DNA of 37,089 bases from JAXHUM01 sp034189325 (GCA_034189325.1 JAXHUM010000020.1:1-37089), one strand, 5' to 3'; positions 6,765-15,692 are shown, counted from the stretch's first letter. Program-made: numbers and translations. The notes: generated by a model from the sequence alone, not told the origin.

Positions 6765-8993
6765 TTGAATATCATGCTGTCTAGGATAATATTTCGAATC
6801 AGAAGCATCAGTTTGAAGTGGAAGCTGTTTATCCCCTTTTTTTTGATCTGTTTCATTGGGGTGTCGACCATTGCCTATATTGGTCTGAACGAGCAGCAGA
6901 AACTGATAAAAATGGAGGAGCGAGGAAAGATTCTGGGGTATTACCGGATCTTCCTGGCCATGATCGACCGAAAAAAGGAAGAGGCACTCTCCCTTGCCAC
7001 AATCATCGCCCAAAATGCCCAAGTTCAAGAGATGCTCTCAAAACAAGACAGGATAGGGCTCAAGGAGGTGGTTACCCCTATCTATCAGAATCTGAAACAA
7101 CATTTGGGCATCTCGCAGTTACATTTTCATACGTCCACAAGAGAGTCTTTCTTGCGTTTCCATCTTCCCGGCGAATATGGCGAATCACTCGAATATAGAA
7201 AGACTATTGAAGAAACCATAAAGAGAGGCAAGGGTGTGGGCGGGCTTGAATGGGGACTTACAGGTCTCGGCATCAGGGGGGTTGCACCTGTTTGGTCTGA
7301 GGGCGTTCTGATCGGTACGGTGGAAGTGGGATACCCCTTTGATGAGCTTTTTCTCGATGATATCAAGAGGGACTGGGGAGTTGACTTAACCATGTATGAG
7401 CAAAGAGGCGAAAAAGACTATGCCCATTATTCACTCCTTGCCACAACGCTGGAAGATGAAACAATCTATTTCCCCAAAGAGTATATCATGGGCCCTGATG
7501 AAGAGCGCCCCATCATCCTCATAGCCCCGGCCGATCATGCTGAAAAATCGATCCTGCTCGGCTCGGTCCACGATTACTCCGGGGAAGTGGTGGCACTGGT
7601 TCAAATCAATGTAGATCGCTTGTATATCGAGATGCGGTTGTTGGAGACAAGGAGGCTGATGATCATCGTGGGGAGCTTGGGGATCGCCGTGCTCTCTTCC
7701 TGTATCCTGTTGGTCGGGTTCCTGTATGTGCGGCCGATAAAACAGATTGTCAATGAGGCCCGTGAGATCGCGGAGGGTGAAAGAGAAACCAGGCTTCTGC
7801 AGAGACCCAACGACGAACTGGGAGAGCTTGCCCTTTCCCTGAATATGATGTTGAGATCTTTGAAAGAAAGAAATATCAAGATCGAGGAGTATGCCGAAAA
7901 ACTCAGGGTCCGTGTCCGGGAACGCACGGCGGATCTCGTTGCCACGGAAGAGAAGTACCGCAACCTTGTGGAAAACCTCCCGCTCATTGTTTACAGGCTC
8001 TTGAAGGATGGCACCATAGAGTTTGTTAACTCCTATTTTACAGAAAAACTTGGTTACACCGTTAAGGAAGCCGTTGGCGTTAAAGCCTTTTGGCAGGAAA
8101 AGATCTGTGGCGAGGCCCCTATTCAACATACGGATTTTATGAAAAAATGCTGGGAACAGGGAGAGGGATTCGAGATCGAGAGAAGAGTCAGAGACAAAGA
8201 TGGTCGCTCTTTGACTTTTGTCGACCATGCCCTACCTATGAAAGACAAGGAGGGCAAGGTACAATGGATCGACGGCATTATGATCGATATTACCGAGTTT
8301 AGGAGATTGGAAGAAAGAGCACTCAGGGCGGAAGAAATAAGGGTGTTGGGCGAGATCTCGGAAAGATTCGCCCATGAATTGAGAAACCCTCTGGCAACGG
8401 TGGGGGGATTTGCACGTCGTCTTTCCGAATCGCTCGCGAGTGACACAAACAAGCAGAAGGCCGCAAAAATTATTGTAGAAGATGTGGCAAGACTGGAGAA
8501 CATCGTCAACGCTATTCTTGATTCTATAAAACCTATCACCCTTTGCATCTCCCAAGTTGATTTGAAGCTTGTGCTGGCCGCATCATTAGAGGAACTGGAA
8601 GGGGACATAAAGGGCAAGGGCATAAAGGTCGTTCCATCAATTGATCCCGAAATCCCGGAAATCCAAGGTGATAAGGACTTCCTACACCAGGCCTTCAGGA
8701 GTATTTTGAGACATGCCTTGATTTCGATACCTTACAATGAAACGCTCTTTCTTTCGGTTCTTCAGGAAGATGCCTTTCTGGTGACGATCATCAAGCATAG
8801 GATGGAAGGCCTTGCGGATGAAGATATTGAGCAATTCTTTTTTCCCCGTATGATAGGAAAGGCTGGATCAAGTATCGAGAATCTCCCCCTTGCCAAGATA
8901 ATTATCCATCGCCATAATGGCAAAATTGATATCTCCCGTGAAGAAGATAATGTCGTCATTCTGAGAGTCGAGCTACCACTCGTTATAGCGTAA
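6765..8993 (+). CDS. Membrane sensor histidine kinase with degenerate ATP-binding domain
   Basis: A 742-aa protein. Order: TM1 at about 18-40, a periplasmic Cache-like sensor domain (about 41-290, with GLEWGLTGLGIRGV and GTVEVGYP), TM2 at about 296-320, HAMP (about 320-375), a PAS domain (about 395-515) and a HisKA domain with a good H-box (FAHELRNPL, His537). The HATPase region is badly eroded. The N-box has Ser646 and His650 where two Asn are expected (SILRHA), and no DxGxG or GTGLGL motif is recognisable before the C terminus. It may be a pseudokinase that is phosphorylated in trans, or a phosphatase or scaffold. No response regulator is adjacent. The start is TTG at 6765 or ATG at 6774; neither has a strong ribosome site. 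Confidence 0.85.
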   Translation: MNIMLSRIIFRIRSISLKWKLFIPFFLICFIGVSTIAYIGLNEQQKLIKMEERGKILGYYRIFLAMIDRKKEEALSLATIIAQNAQVQEMLSKQDRIGLKEVVTPIYQNLKQHLGISQLHFHTSTRESFLRFHLPGEYGESLEYRKTIEETIKRGKGVGGLEWGLTGLGIRGVAPVWSEGVLIGTVEVGYPFDELFLDDIKRDWGVDLTMYEQRGEKDYAHYSLLATTLEDETIYFPKEYIMGPDEERPIILIAPADHAEKSILLGSVHDYSGEVVALVQINVDRLYIEMRLLETRRLMIIVGSLGIAVLSSCILLVGFLYVRPIKQIVNEAREIAEGERETRLLQRPNDELGELALSLNMMLRSLKERNIKIEEYAEKLRVRVRERTADLVATEEKYRNLVENLPLIVYRLLKDGTIEFVNSYFTEKLGYTVKEAVGVKAFWQEKICGEAPIQHTDFMKKCWEQGEGFEIERRVRDKDGRSLTFVDHALPMKDKEGKVQWIDGIMIDITEFRRLEERALRAEEIRVLGEISERFAHELRNPLATVGGFARRLSESLASDTNKQKAAKIIVEDVARLENIVNAILDSIKPITLCISQVDLKLVLAASLEELEGDIKGKGIKVVPSIDPEIPEIQGDKDFLHQAFRSILRHALISIPYNETLFLSVLQEDAFLVTIIKHRMEGLADEDIEQFFFPRMIGKAGSSIENLPLAKIIIHRHNGKIDISREEDNVVILRVELPLVIA

Positions 8994-9161
8994 TTCATGG
9001 CGCTTATTTTTGGAATCATCGCCCTCACCTTGTAAAACCTATTGATCGGCCGCTTTTAGGTTCGAGATCCAACAGATTGGCTGTTCGTATCCGGCGACAG
9101 GGAAAAAATAGCTTATAAAGGCACAAGGAATTTGATATAGACTGTAACTTAGGCAAACTGA

Positions 9162-9182
9162 GCGTTCTTTAATAAGAAACGC
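9162..9182. promoter_or_regulatory. Imperfect 21-bp palindrome upstream of the crotonase gene
   Basis: GCGTTCTTTAATAAGAAACGC is a dyad with two mismatched pairs, centred about 57 nt before the crotonase ATG. It could be a regulator site. It does not match the usual Rex operator (TTGTGA-like half-sites), so no regulator is assigned. Confidence 0.3.
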
Positions 9183-9228
9183 GTGTGACAGCTGTACCAT
9201 TGATGTTTCATGTTTAAAGGGAGCGTGA

Positions 9229-10029
9229 ATGATGAACGGAGAGTATGAGAACATCCTGGTAGCAAAAGAGGGGCCGATCACAACAATAATCCTAAACCGA
9301 CCAAAACAACTCAATGCCCTTTCACCAAATCTTATTGACGATATGAACCGATGTGTCGAGGAGATTGAGGATGACAAAGATACCCGGGCAGTCGTGATTA
9401 CAGGGACGGGTCGGGCCTTTTCCGCAGGGGGAGATATAGAACTGGATATCATACCCGTTTCTAAGATGAACCCTATGCAATGGAGAGAGTATATAAAAGA
9501 TTTCTGCCGCTTGATTAAGCGACTTAATTATTCCAATAAACCTTATATAGCGGCTATAAATGGTGTCACTGTCGGCGGAGGGTGTGATATTTTCATGTCC
9601 TGTGATATTAGGATCGCCTCCGACAAGGCCAAGTTCGGCCATGGATACATCAAAATGGGGATTATCTCAGACATGGGCGGCAATTATCTCCTTCCCAGAT
9701 TGATTGGGCCTGGTAAGGCAAAGCTCTTTGCCTTCACAGGAGACATTATCAGCGCCGAAAAGGCGGAAAAGATCGGTCTGATCGATGAAGTCGTTCCAGA
9801 TGAGCAGTTCACAGAAGAAGTCCAGAGAATTGCACAGAAGATCGCAAATGGACCCAGTGCGGCAATCGGCCTGACCAAGGAGGCCATGCGAAGGTCTGCT
9901 CATATGAATTTGGATGAATCACTTGATTATTCAGCCAATCTCCAGAGCGCGCTCCTTGACAGTGAAGATTTTGGAGAGGGCCTCAAGGCCTTTCTTGAGA
10001 AGAGGTCGCCGGTCTTTAGGGGAAGATAG
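9229..10029 (+). CDS. Enoyl-CoA hydratase/isomerase (crotonase family)
   Basis: A 266-aa crotonase-fold protein, probably hydrating or isomerising a short-chain enoyl-CoA. It shows the first oxyanion-hole segment GRAFSAGGDIELD near residues 63-75, the second NGVTVGGGCDIFMSCD near 110-125 and the ISDMGGNYLLPRLIG active-site segment near 145-159. The usual PE glutamate position reads HGY, while SDMGG keeps an acidic residue, so catalysis may be of the isomerase type rather than classical hydration. It starts at ATG 9229 with GGGAG 6 nt upstream. It lies upstream of rex and 4-hydroxybutyryl-CoA dehydratase on the same strand; that context suggests crotonyl-CoA as substrate, which is inference. 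Confidence 0.88.
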   Translation: MMNGEYENILVAKEGPITTIILNRPKQLNALSPNLIDDMNRCVEEIEDDKDTRAVVITGTGRAFSAGGDIELDIIPVSKMNPMQWREYIKDFCRLIKRLNYSNKPYIAAINGVTVGGGCDIFMSCDIRIASDKAKFGHGYIKMGIISDMGGNYLLPRLIGPGKAKLFAFTGDIISAEKAEKIGLIDEVVPDEQFTEEVQRIAQKIANGPSAAIGLTKEAMRRSAHMNLDESLDYSANLQSALLDSEDFGEGLKAFLEKRSPVFRGR

Positions 10030-10134
10030 ATATTTAAAGTGCGAAACCACACGGTTTTGTCAGTTCGAAAGTTGGTAGCAGGAGTTTTTGAAGCCGGGCA
10101 ATTCCGGTGCTTTTGAGAAAGTAAGGTTATACTT

Positions 10135-10770
10135 ATGACGAAACCAACAAAAATACCAAAGGCGACAATCACACGGCTCTCCATGTACTACAGGCAGCTT
10201 GAAATGCTGGAGTCCGACGGTTACGCCACAGTCTCTTCTGAGAAACTCGCCCGGCTTTCACAAGCCAACCCTGCTCAGGTGCGAAAAGACCTGGGCTATT
10301 TCGGTGATTTCGGCGTTCGCGGTGTGGGCTACGATGTTATTGAACTCCAGGCTGAAATCAAACGGATCCTCGCTATCAACCGCCAATGGAACCTGGCCAT
10401 AATTGGAGTAGGTAAGCTGGGATCAGCACTTCTCCATCATGAGAATCTTGCCGTGCGAGGTTTCCGCTGCGTGGCGATCTTTGATAATGACCCTGCCAAG
10501 ATTTCAAAAACATCAAGCATTGGTCTTAAAATTCGAGATATTAAAGACCTCTACAAGGCAGTAAAGGAACTGGATATCGAAATCGGCATTATCACGACAC
10601 CGCCCTCTGTAGCCCAGAGTGTGGCGGATATGTTGGTAGAATCTCAAGTCAAAGCGATTCTGAACTTCTCACCGACGCGGATCCGGGTTCCAGATTGCTG
10701 TCTCGTAGACAACATTGATTTCACCGTGAAGCTGGATACACTAACGTATAAGTTGCATCATAAAATTTAA
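10135..10770 (+). CDS. rex: Redox-sensing transcriptional repressor Rex
   Basis: A 211-aa Rex protein that binds DNA when NADH/NAD+ is low and releases on NADH binding. It has an N-terminal winged helix (about 1-80) with SMYYRQLEML, the recognition segment SQANPAQVRKDLGYFGDFG and the GVRGVGYDV loop, followed by a Rossmann domain with the glycine motif IIGVGKLGSAL near 88-98 and the FSPTRI segment near 181. Length matches the family. It sits between crotonase and 4-hydroxybutyryl-CoA dehydratase, so it plausibly controls that fermentative module. No clear Rex operator was found in the adjacent gaps. Confidence 0.95.
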   Translation: MTKPTKIPKATITRLSMYYRQLEMLESDGYATVSSEKLARLSQANPAQVRKDLGYFGDFGVRGVGYDVIELQAEIKRILAINRQWNLAIIGVGKLGSALLHHENLAVRGFRCVAIFDNDPAKISKTSSIGLKIRDIKDLYKAVKELDIEIGIITTPPSVAQSVADMLVESQVKAILNFSPTRIRVPDCCLVDNIDFTVKLDTLTYKLHHKI

Positions 10771-10845
10771 ATAATCATCTGATTTCCATTTATCTGCCGA
10801 TCAGCCGCTTTGACTCGGACCTTGACCTTGCTCCATTTCATAACA

Positions 10846-10867
10846 ACTGTCACATACGTTCGACAGT
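10846..10867. promoter_or_regulatory. Inverted repeat upstream of 4-hydroxybutyryl-CoA dehydratase
   Basis: Half-sites ACTGTC and GACAGT are separated by 10 nt, about 67 nt before the start codon. This is the only clear dyad in the 163-nt gap after rex. It is a candidate operator but is not Rex-like in sequence, so the regulator is unknown. Confidence 0.3.
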
Positions 10868-10933
10868 ATTAACCCCGCTTTCTTTCATTCACTGATCGGC
10901 TCATCCAAAGCCTGAAAATCATAGGAGGGTAAA

Positions 10934-12415
10934 ATGGCCTTAATGACACCCGAACAATTCGAAGAGAGTCTGAGAACAATCAAGCCAAGGGTTTTTATGA
11001 ACGGTAAAAGGGTTGATGATATACTCGAAAACAGAAACACACGAACAGTGGTGGAGGCGAACAAGGCCAGTTATGCCTGGGCATTGGATCCTGCTTACAA
11101 GGATATTATGACCTGCCAATCCCCGCTTATTAATGAGGTGGTCAATAGGTATACCCATATAAGCGGGAGCATCGACGACCTGATCAAAAAAGCTCAAGCA
11201 GGGACCTTCACCTCAGAGATGCTGGGGACATGTATATACCGTTGCGTGGGATACGACGCGATACACTCCCTGGCAGGAACCACCTGGGAAATGGATCAGG
11301 AACTTGGCACTGAGTACTACCCTAGATTTCTGGAGTACATTAAAATGGTGCAGTCCAAAGACCTTTCCGTTGCAGGGGCGCTCACCGAACCAAGGGGGAA
11401 TCGGAGCAAGATGACCCTGGACTGGTCCGACCCCTTTTTGTCCTTAAAAATCGTCGACAAAAACGAAAAGGGTATTGTGGTCAGGGGCGCAAAGATCAAC
11501 ATCAGCGGCGCTTATGCAAGCCATGAGCTCATTGTCCTGCCCCAAGCGGCCCATTTGGAAGGAGAAGAAGATTACGCTGTCGCCTTTGCTACGCCGGTGG
11601 ACGCCGAAGGAATTACCTTTGTTTGCCAGTATACCCCCTATTCCGCTGAAAGAGACCTCGCTGATGACCTGGAAGAGCTTGGCAATCCCCTTTACGGCCA
11701 GAGGGAAACATCGATGGTGATTTTTGATAATGTATTTATCCCCTGGGAAAGGGTCTTTCACTGTGGGGAGTCCCGATATTCCCTGGCCCTTGTCTCCCGG
11801 TTCGCCAGGACACATCGAATGACCTGCGGCGGGACCTGCAAAGTGGGCTTCATGAACCAGATTATCGGTGCCTCTAAGTTGATCCAGGAATACAAAGGTC
11901 TTGAAAAGGCCCCTCACATAAATGAACAACTCTCAGAGATGGTTGTTCTGAGGGAGACAGCCAGGGCCTGTGGATTGGCGGCAGCCCATCAGGGCAAGGA
12001 AGATCCTCCAGGTTCGGGAGTCTACTTGCCGGATGAACTCATGGGAAATGTCTCCAAATTGAATGTCTGCAACGCCTTCTGGCGGGTTATCGCCCTTGCC
12101 GGAGATATTGGCGGCGGACTCCTTGTAACACTCCCCTCGCTCAAAGAATTGGAGAATCCCGATGTAAAGGATTATGTCGAGGAATTTTACAGCTTTGGAT
12201 CTCCCGAACCCACCAAGGACATCATGAAAGTCCATAAGCACCTGCAGAATTGGACAGCCGGTCTCCACGGCGTCGGCACGTGGCATGGCGCTGGACCGGT
12301 TATGGCCCAGAAAATCATGCTCCAGAGGGTGATCAACTACGATCACGAAAAAGACCTGGTTAGAAAGACCCTGAGACTCAAAGGAACTGATGAGACCAAT
12401 ATGGCAGATCAGTAG
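10934..12415 (+). CDS. 4-hydroxybutyryl-CoA dehydratase / vinylacetyl-CoA isomerase family
   Basis: A 493-aa flavin and [4Fe-4S] enzyme of the 4-hydroxyphenylacetate 3-hydroxylase fold. The characterised family member dehydrates 4-hydroxybutyryl-CoA to crotonyl-CoA. Cluster ligands are visible as CIYRC (Cys100, Cys104) and, in THRMTCGGTC, His294 with Cys298 and Cys302. The flavin/substrate segments ALTEPRGNRSK and WHGAGP are present. In the Clostridium enzyme, from memory, the ligand His and Cys are seven residues apart. Here the cysteines fall at +4 and +8, suggesting a one-residue insertion or altered cluster ligation. It has a strong GGAGG site 8 nt before the ATG. With crotonase and Rex it forms a redox-linked C4 module. 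Confidence 0.85.
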   Translation: MALMTPEQFEESLRTIKPRVFMNGKRVDDILENRNTRTVVEANKASYAWALDPAYKDIMTCQSPLINEVVNRYTHISGSIDDLIKKAQAGTFTSEMLGTCIYRCVGYDAIHSLAGTTWEMDQELGTEYYPRFLEYIKMVQSKDLSVAGALTEPRGNRSKMTLDWSDPFLSLKIVDKNEKGIVVRGAKINISGAYASHELIVLPQAAHLEGEEDYAVAFATPVDAEGITFVCQYTPYSAERDLADDLEELGNPLYGQRETSMVIFDNVFIPWERVFHCGESRYSLALVSRFARTHRMTCGGTCKVGFMNQIIGASKLIQEYKGLEKAPHINEQLSEMVVLRETARACGLAAAHQGKEDPPGSGVYLPDELMGNVSKLNVCNAFWRVIALAGDIGGGLLVTLPSLKELENPDVKDYVEEFYSFGSPEPTKDIMKVHKHLQNWTAGLHGVGTWHGAGPVMAQKIMLQRVINYDHEKDLVRKTLRLKGTDETNMADQ

Positions 12416-12599
12416 TCTAGTCTGTTACCGTCTATCAATACAGACCTTCCACGGAACCTTCTTTAGGATGTAATTTGTAGATATAACTTTATTTTTGTTT
12501 TGCGTTGGGGTAAAATAAAAAATTTTTGGTCATTTCATAGTGACAAAATTATCGATGTCATAAGGTATTTTGAGCAAATACTAACGGGATAATCTGAGT

Positions 12600-14399
12600 A
12601 TGGGAAGAGAAAAAACACGAAAGAGGCTGTTAAAAATATTGGATATTTGGCCGCCCTTGAAGGATGTTTTTCTTTCATCCGCCCCAATAGACTCGAAACG
12701 CCGCCGGATCAAAAACCTTTTAACTAAAATGCTCGAGACAACCTTTGAGGAAAATCCTGAGATCCCTCCTCTTGAATGGGTCCTGACCAGAAATGCCATC
12801 AATACATTAAGAAACCTTGTCTCTCTAAGAAACGAAAAGCTCTCGGGATTTCCTTTCCTCCAATACATGGATAATATCCTTGAGATGAAAAAACTCCCGG
12901 GGACCGAAAAACCCGGCCCAGGATTTTTTGCTGAACTCGAACACCTTCTGAAAGGGATAGTCGGAAAGGCAGGCATTTACCAGGCAAAGGCCCCCGGTTT
13001 TACCAAGTATGAGGGGACACAGGCGGCGAGACTGAGATCGGCAGACCTGTCGAGGATGGCCAAGGCATCCATGAGATTTATGAACCGCTATACGTCGGGA
13101 CTGGATAAAGATGTCTGCCGACGGCGGAGCCTTAACAAACTGCGGATACTGAAATACTTCAATGCAACGGAATTCGAGTGGGAAGACTGGAAGTGGCATA
13201 CCAGGAATATCATTAGAGATGTTGACACTTTAAACAATCTTGTTCATCTTACGGATGACGAATACGAGGCGGTAAAGCTGGCAAGAGAAAGCCGGATCCC
13301 CTTCGGTATCACCCCCTACTATCTGTCGCTCATGGATCACAACTCCACGAGAAAAAACGACTATGGGATCCGATCTCAGGTTATCCCCCCCCTTCACTAT
13401 TTGAAAACAATGGGAAAGCACAAGAAATGTGCCGACCATTCCATAGATTTCATGTTGGAGAGAGATACCAGCCCCATTGATGGAATCACGAGACGATATC
13501 CACAGATTGTCATTCTCAAACCGGTTTTGACCTGTCCCCAGATATGCGTCTACTGCCAGAGAAACTGGGAGATTGAAGACGTCTACTCCCCCACCTCCGT
13601 GCTTTCAAAAGAAAAGCTGGAAAAGGCCCTGAAATGGATTGAAGAGAGGCCGGAAATCAACGAAGTACTGATTACAGGGGGGGATCCTCTTATCTTGTCC
13701 AACGAAAAAATCGAGAGACTCCTTACCAGTGTTTCAAAGATAAAACATATTGAGAGAATCAGGATCGGCACAAGAACGCCAGTCACTCTTCCACAGAGGT
13801 TGACCGATTCACTTGTAAGGAGCATCAATAGCTTTCACAATCCTGGAAAGAGAGAGATCATCATTGTCACACACTTTGAACATCACTATGAGATCACTCC
13901 AGAGGCCATGGAAGCGGTGCAGAAATTTCGTCGATATGGTCTCGAGGTCTACAACCAGCTTGTCTACACCTTTTTCAACTCGCGAAAATTTGAGGCCGCG
14001 GCCCTGAGACACAGACTGAGGTTGATCGGGGTCACCCCCTATTACACGTTCAACACAAAGGGAAAAGAGGAGACGGACGACTACAGGGTCCCGATCGCCA
14101 GATTACTCCAGGAGCAGAAGGAGGAGGCCCGACTCGTCCCGGGAACCGTGCGCACCGATGAGATCGTCTTTAACCTCCCAGGGCTCGGGAAAAACTATCT
14201 GAGGGCCTCACAGCATCACGATATCATCTCCATACTGCCGGACGGCCGAAGGGTCTATGAGTTTCACCCATGGGAGAAGAAACTCTCCTTGGCAGACACC
14301 TACGTCCACCCCGACATTTCCATCTACGACTATCTCAAGAGGCTCAAATCGATCGGGGAGGACACCGCCGAATACAAAACCATCTGGTACTATTACTGA
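12600..14399 (+). CDS. KamA-family radical SAM aminomutase (glutamate-2,3-aminomutase-like residues)
   Basis: A 599-aa protein with a long N-terminal extension (about 270 residues) before a radical SAM/PLP aminomutase core. The cluster motif is CPQICVYC (Cys312, 316, 319), followed by GGDPLIL (the SAM-binding GGE-like motif) and the PLP Lys531 in NLPGLGK. Lysine 2,3-aminomutase uses two Asp to hold the lysine side chain. Here the equivalent positions are Arg462/Lys463 and Asn525, resembling the Lys/Asn pair reported for glutamate 2,3-aminomutase. Lysine is therefore an unlikely substrate; glutamate or another acidic amino acid is possible. The gene is preceded by a 184-nt AT-rich gap and has a weak ribosome site. 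No acetyltransferase or transporter for a beta-amino acid osmolyte is adjacent. Confidence 0.8.
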   Translation: MGREKTRKRLLKILDIWPPLKDVFLSSAPIDSKRRRIKNLLTKMLETTFEENPEIPPLEWVLTRNAINTLRNLVSLRNEKLSGFPFLQYMDNILEMKKLPGTEKPGPGFFAELEHLLKGIVGKAGIYQAKAPGFTKYEGTQAARLRSADLSRMAKASMRFMNRYTSGLDKDVCRRRSLNKLRILKYFNATEFEWEDWKWHTRNIIRDVDTLNNLVHLTDDEYEAVKLARESRIPFGITPYYLSLMDHNSTRKNDYGIRSQVIPPLHYLKTMGKHKKCADHSIDFMLERDTSPIDGITRRYPQIVILKPVLTCPQICVYCQRNWEIEDVYSPTSVLSKEKLEKALKWIEERPEINEVLITGGDPLILSNEKIERLLTSVSKIKHIERIRIGTRTPVTLPQRLTDSLVRSINSFHNPGKREIIIVTHFEHHYEITPEAMEAVQKFRRYGLEVYNQLVYTFFNSRKFEAAALRHRLRLIGVTPYYTFNTKGKEETDDYRVPIARLLQEQKEEARLVPGTVRTDEIVFNLPGLGKNYLRASQHHDIISILPDGRRVYEFHPWEKKLSLADTYVHPDISIYDYLKRLKSIGEDTAEYKTIWYYY

Positions 14400-14427
14400 T
14401 AATTCCAAGTGCCCCAATAAGCCCCCA

Positions 14428-15630
14428 TCAAAGCGCAGAAGAGGCCTTTTCAATAGCCCTTACGATTTTTGGGATCTGCTCCTCCATATGAATATTGATC
14501 GGGATCGTAAGACAACGGGACAAAAGTCCGACCGTCTGAGGCAGAGCAGACGGATCATAACGGCACCTCTCCTTCCCTGACTCATCCTTGAAGGGATAAC
14601 CGGACTTGATGAGGCTCTTTCTCTCCAGCAGGTGCTCCCATTTCCCATAGTAATGCCAGGTGTTTTCGTACCAATCAACAGCAGGACATCCCTCATCCGC
14701 CATAGCCTTATTAAAGGCGACCGCCTCTTCCCTAGTTGGAAGGAAAAACATCACAAAGGAGGCGATATCTCCTTCAGGATCCAATATATTCCGGAATGTG
14801 ACCTGATTGATTCGACTGAGCGCTTCTTTGATCCGCGATTTGTTCTCTCTCTGCTTGGCCAAGATCACATTATCCAGCTTTCTCAATTGCGCCAGGCCGA
14901 GAGCCCCTTGGAGTTCCATCATCCTGTAGTTGAAACCGATGAAACTCCTTTTCTCAAGCCCCCTGCCGACGCTCGGATCGTGATCGTGCCCATGGTCATG
15001 GTATTCCGACGCCCTTACAAACAGGTCTCTGTCATCCGTGATGACCATACCGCCTTCACCTGTGGTCAGGGTCTTGACCGAATCAAAAGAAAAGGTGCCC
15101 AATGCGCCAAAGGAACCGAGACGCTTCCCCTTCAATGTCCCACCGCATGCCTGGGCCGTGTCTTCGATAACCGGCAGGTTATGGAGGCCCGCCTCACGGA
15201 CAATCTCCTCTACCCGTGCCTGGCTCCCGCACATATGCACGGGAATGACGGCCTTTGTCCTGGGAGAGATCTTCTTGGACATATCTTTCGGGTCGAGGCA
15301 GAGGGTATCATCAATTTCAGCGAACACCGGGATGGCACCTGCGTCAAGGATGGCCTCCCATGTGGCGACAAAGGTGAATCCCTGAGTAATCACCTCATCA
15401 CCGGGACCTATCCCCAAAGCGGAAAGGGCGACCCTTAAGGCGGCGGTCCCTGAAGAGACGGCTAAGGCGCAGTCGACCCCGCAGTACTCGGAAAATGCTT
15501 TTTCAAACGCCTCAACCTTGTACATTCCCCCTCTCTGCTCATCAAATTCATATCTGAACAGTATCTTGTGGTTCAGTACTTCCATGATCTCTTGCTCTTC
15601 TTCTTTGCCAATAACTTCGAATCCAGGCAT
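14428..15630 (-). CDS. kdnA: DegT-family PLP aminotransferase, probable 8-amino-Kdo synthase (KdnA-like)
   Basis: A 400-aa DegT/DnrJ/EryC1 aminotransferase. PLP Lys186 lies in FSFDSVKTLTTGEGG, the pyridine-nitrogen Asp157 in EDTAQA, and SSGTAALRVAL is the phosphate-binding helix. The MPGFEVIGKEE start, the HDHGHDH segment near 212 and FDxVKTxTxGEGG resemble KdnA, which aminates 8-oxo-Kdo to 8-amino-3,8-dideoxy-Kdo, a lipopolysaccharide sugar. The gene directly upstream is an iron-type alcohol dehydrogenase, as in the known kdnB-kdnA pair, which supports the call. It has a GAGGAG ribosome site and ends 28 nt from the convergent aminomutase gene. Another sugar aminotransferase role is possible. 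Confidence 0.75.
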   Translation of the reverse strand: MPGFEVIGKEEEQEIMEVLNHKILFRYEFDEQRGGMYKVEAFEKAFSEYCGVDCALAVSSGTAALRVALSALGIGPGDEVITQGFTFVATWEAILDAGAIPVFAEIDDTLCLDPKDMSKKISPRTKAVIPVHMCGSQARVEEIVREAGLHNLPVIEDTAQACGGTLKGKRLGSFGALGTFSFDSVKTLTTGEGGMVITDDRDLFVRASEYHDHGHDHDPSVGRGLEKRSFIGFNYRMMELQGALGLAQLRKLDNVILAKQRENKSRIKEALSRINQVTFRNILDPEGDIASFVMFFLPTREEAVAFNKAMADEGCPAVDWYENTWHYYGKWEHLLERKSLIKSGYPFKDESGKERCRYDPSALPQTVGLLSRCLTIPINIHMEEQIPKIVRAIEKASSAL

Positions 15631-15692
15631 ATTTTACTCCTCAGGCATGTTTAAGTCTTATGTGTCGTTCCGTCGACGGGGCCGTCTTAGAT

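Noticed and set aside
7431..8228. Minus-strand open frame of 265 codons
   Set aside because: Antisense to the sensor kinase HAMP/PAS region; no ribosome site or recognisable domain.
9100..9228. Rex operator upstream of the crotonase gene
   Set aside because: No TTGTGA-N6-TCACAA-like match in this or the neighbouring gaps; only unrelated dyads were seen.
12600..14399. Lysine 2,3-aminomutase in an N-epsilon-acetyl-beta-lysine osmolyte pathway
   Set aside because: Both lysine-contacting Asp residues are replaced and no acetyltransferase (AblB) is adjacent.
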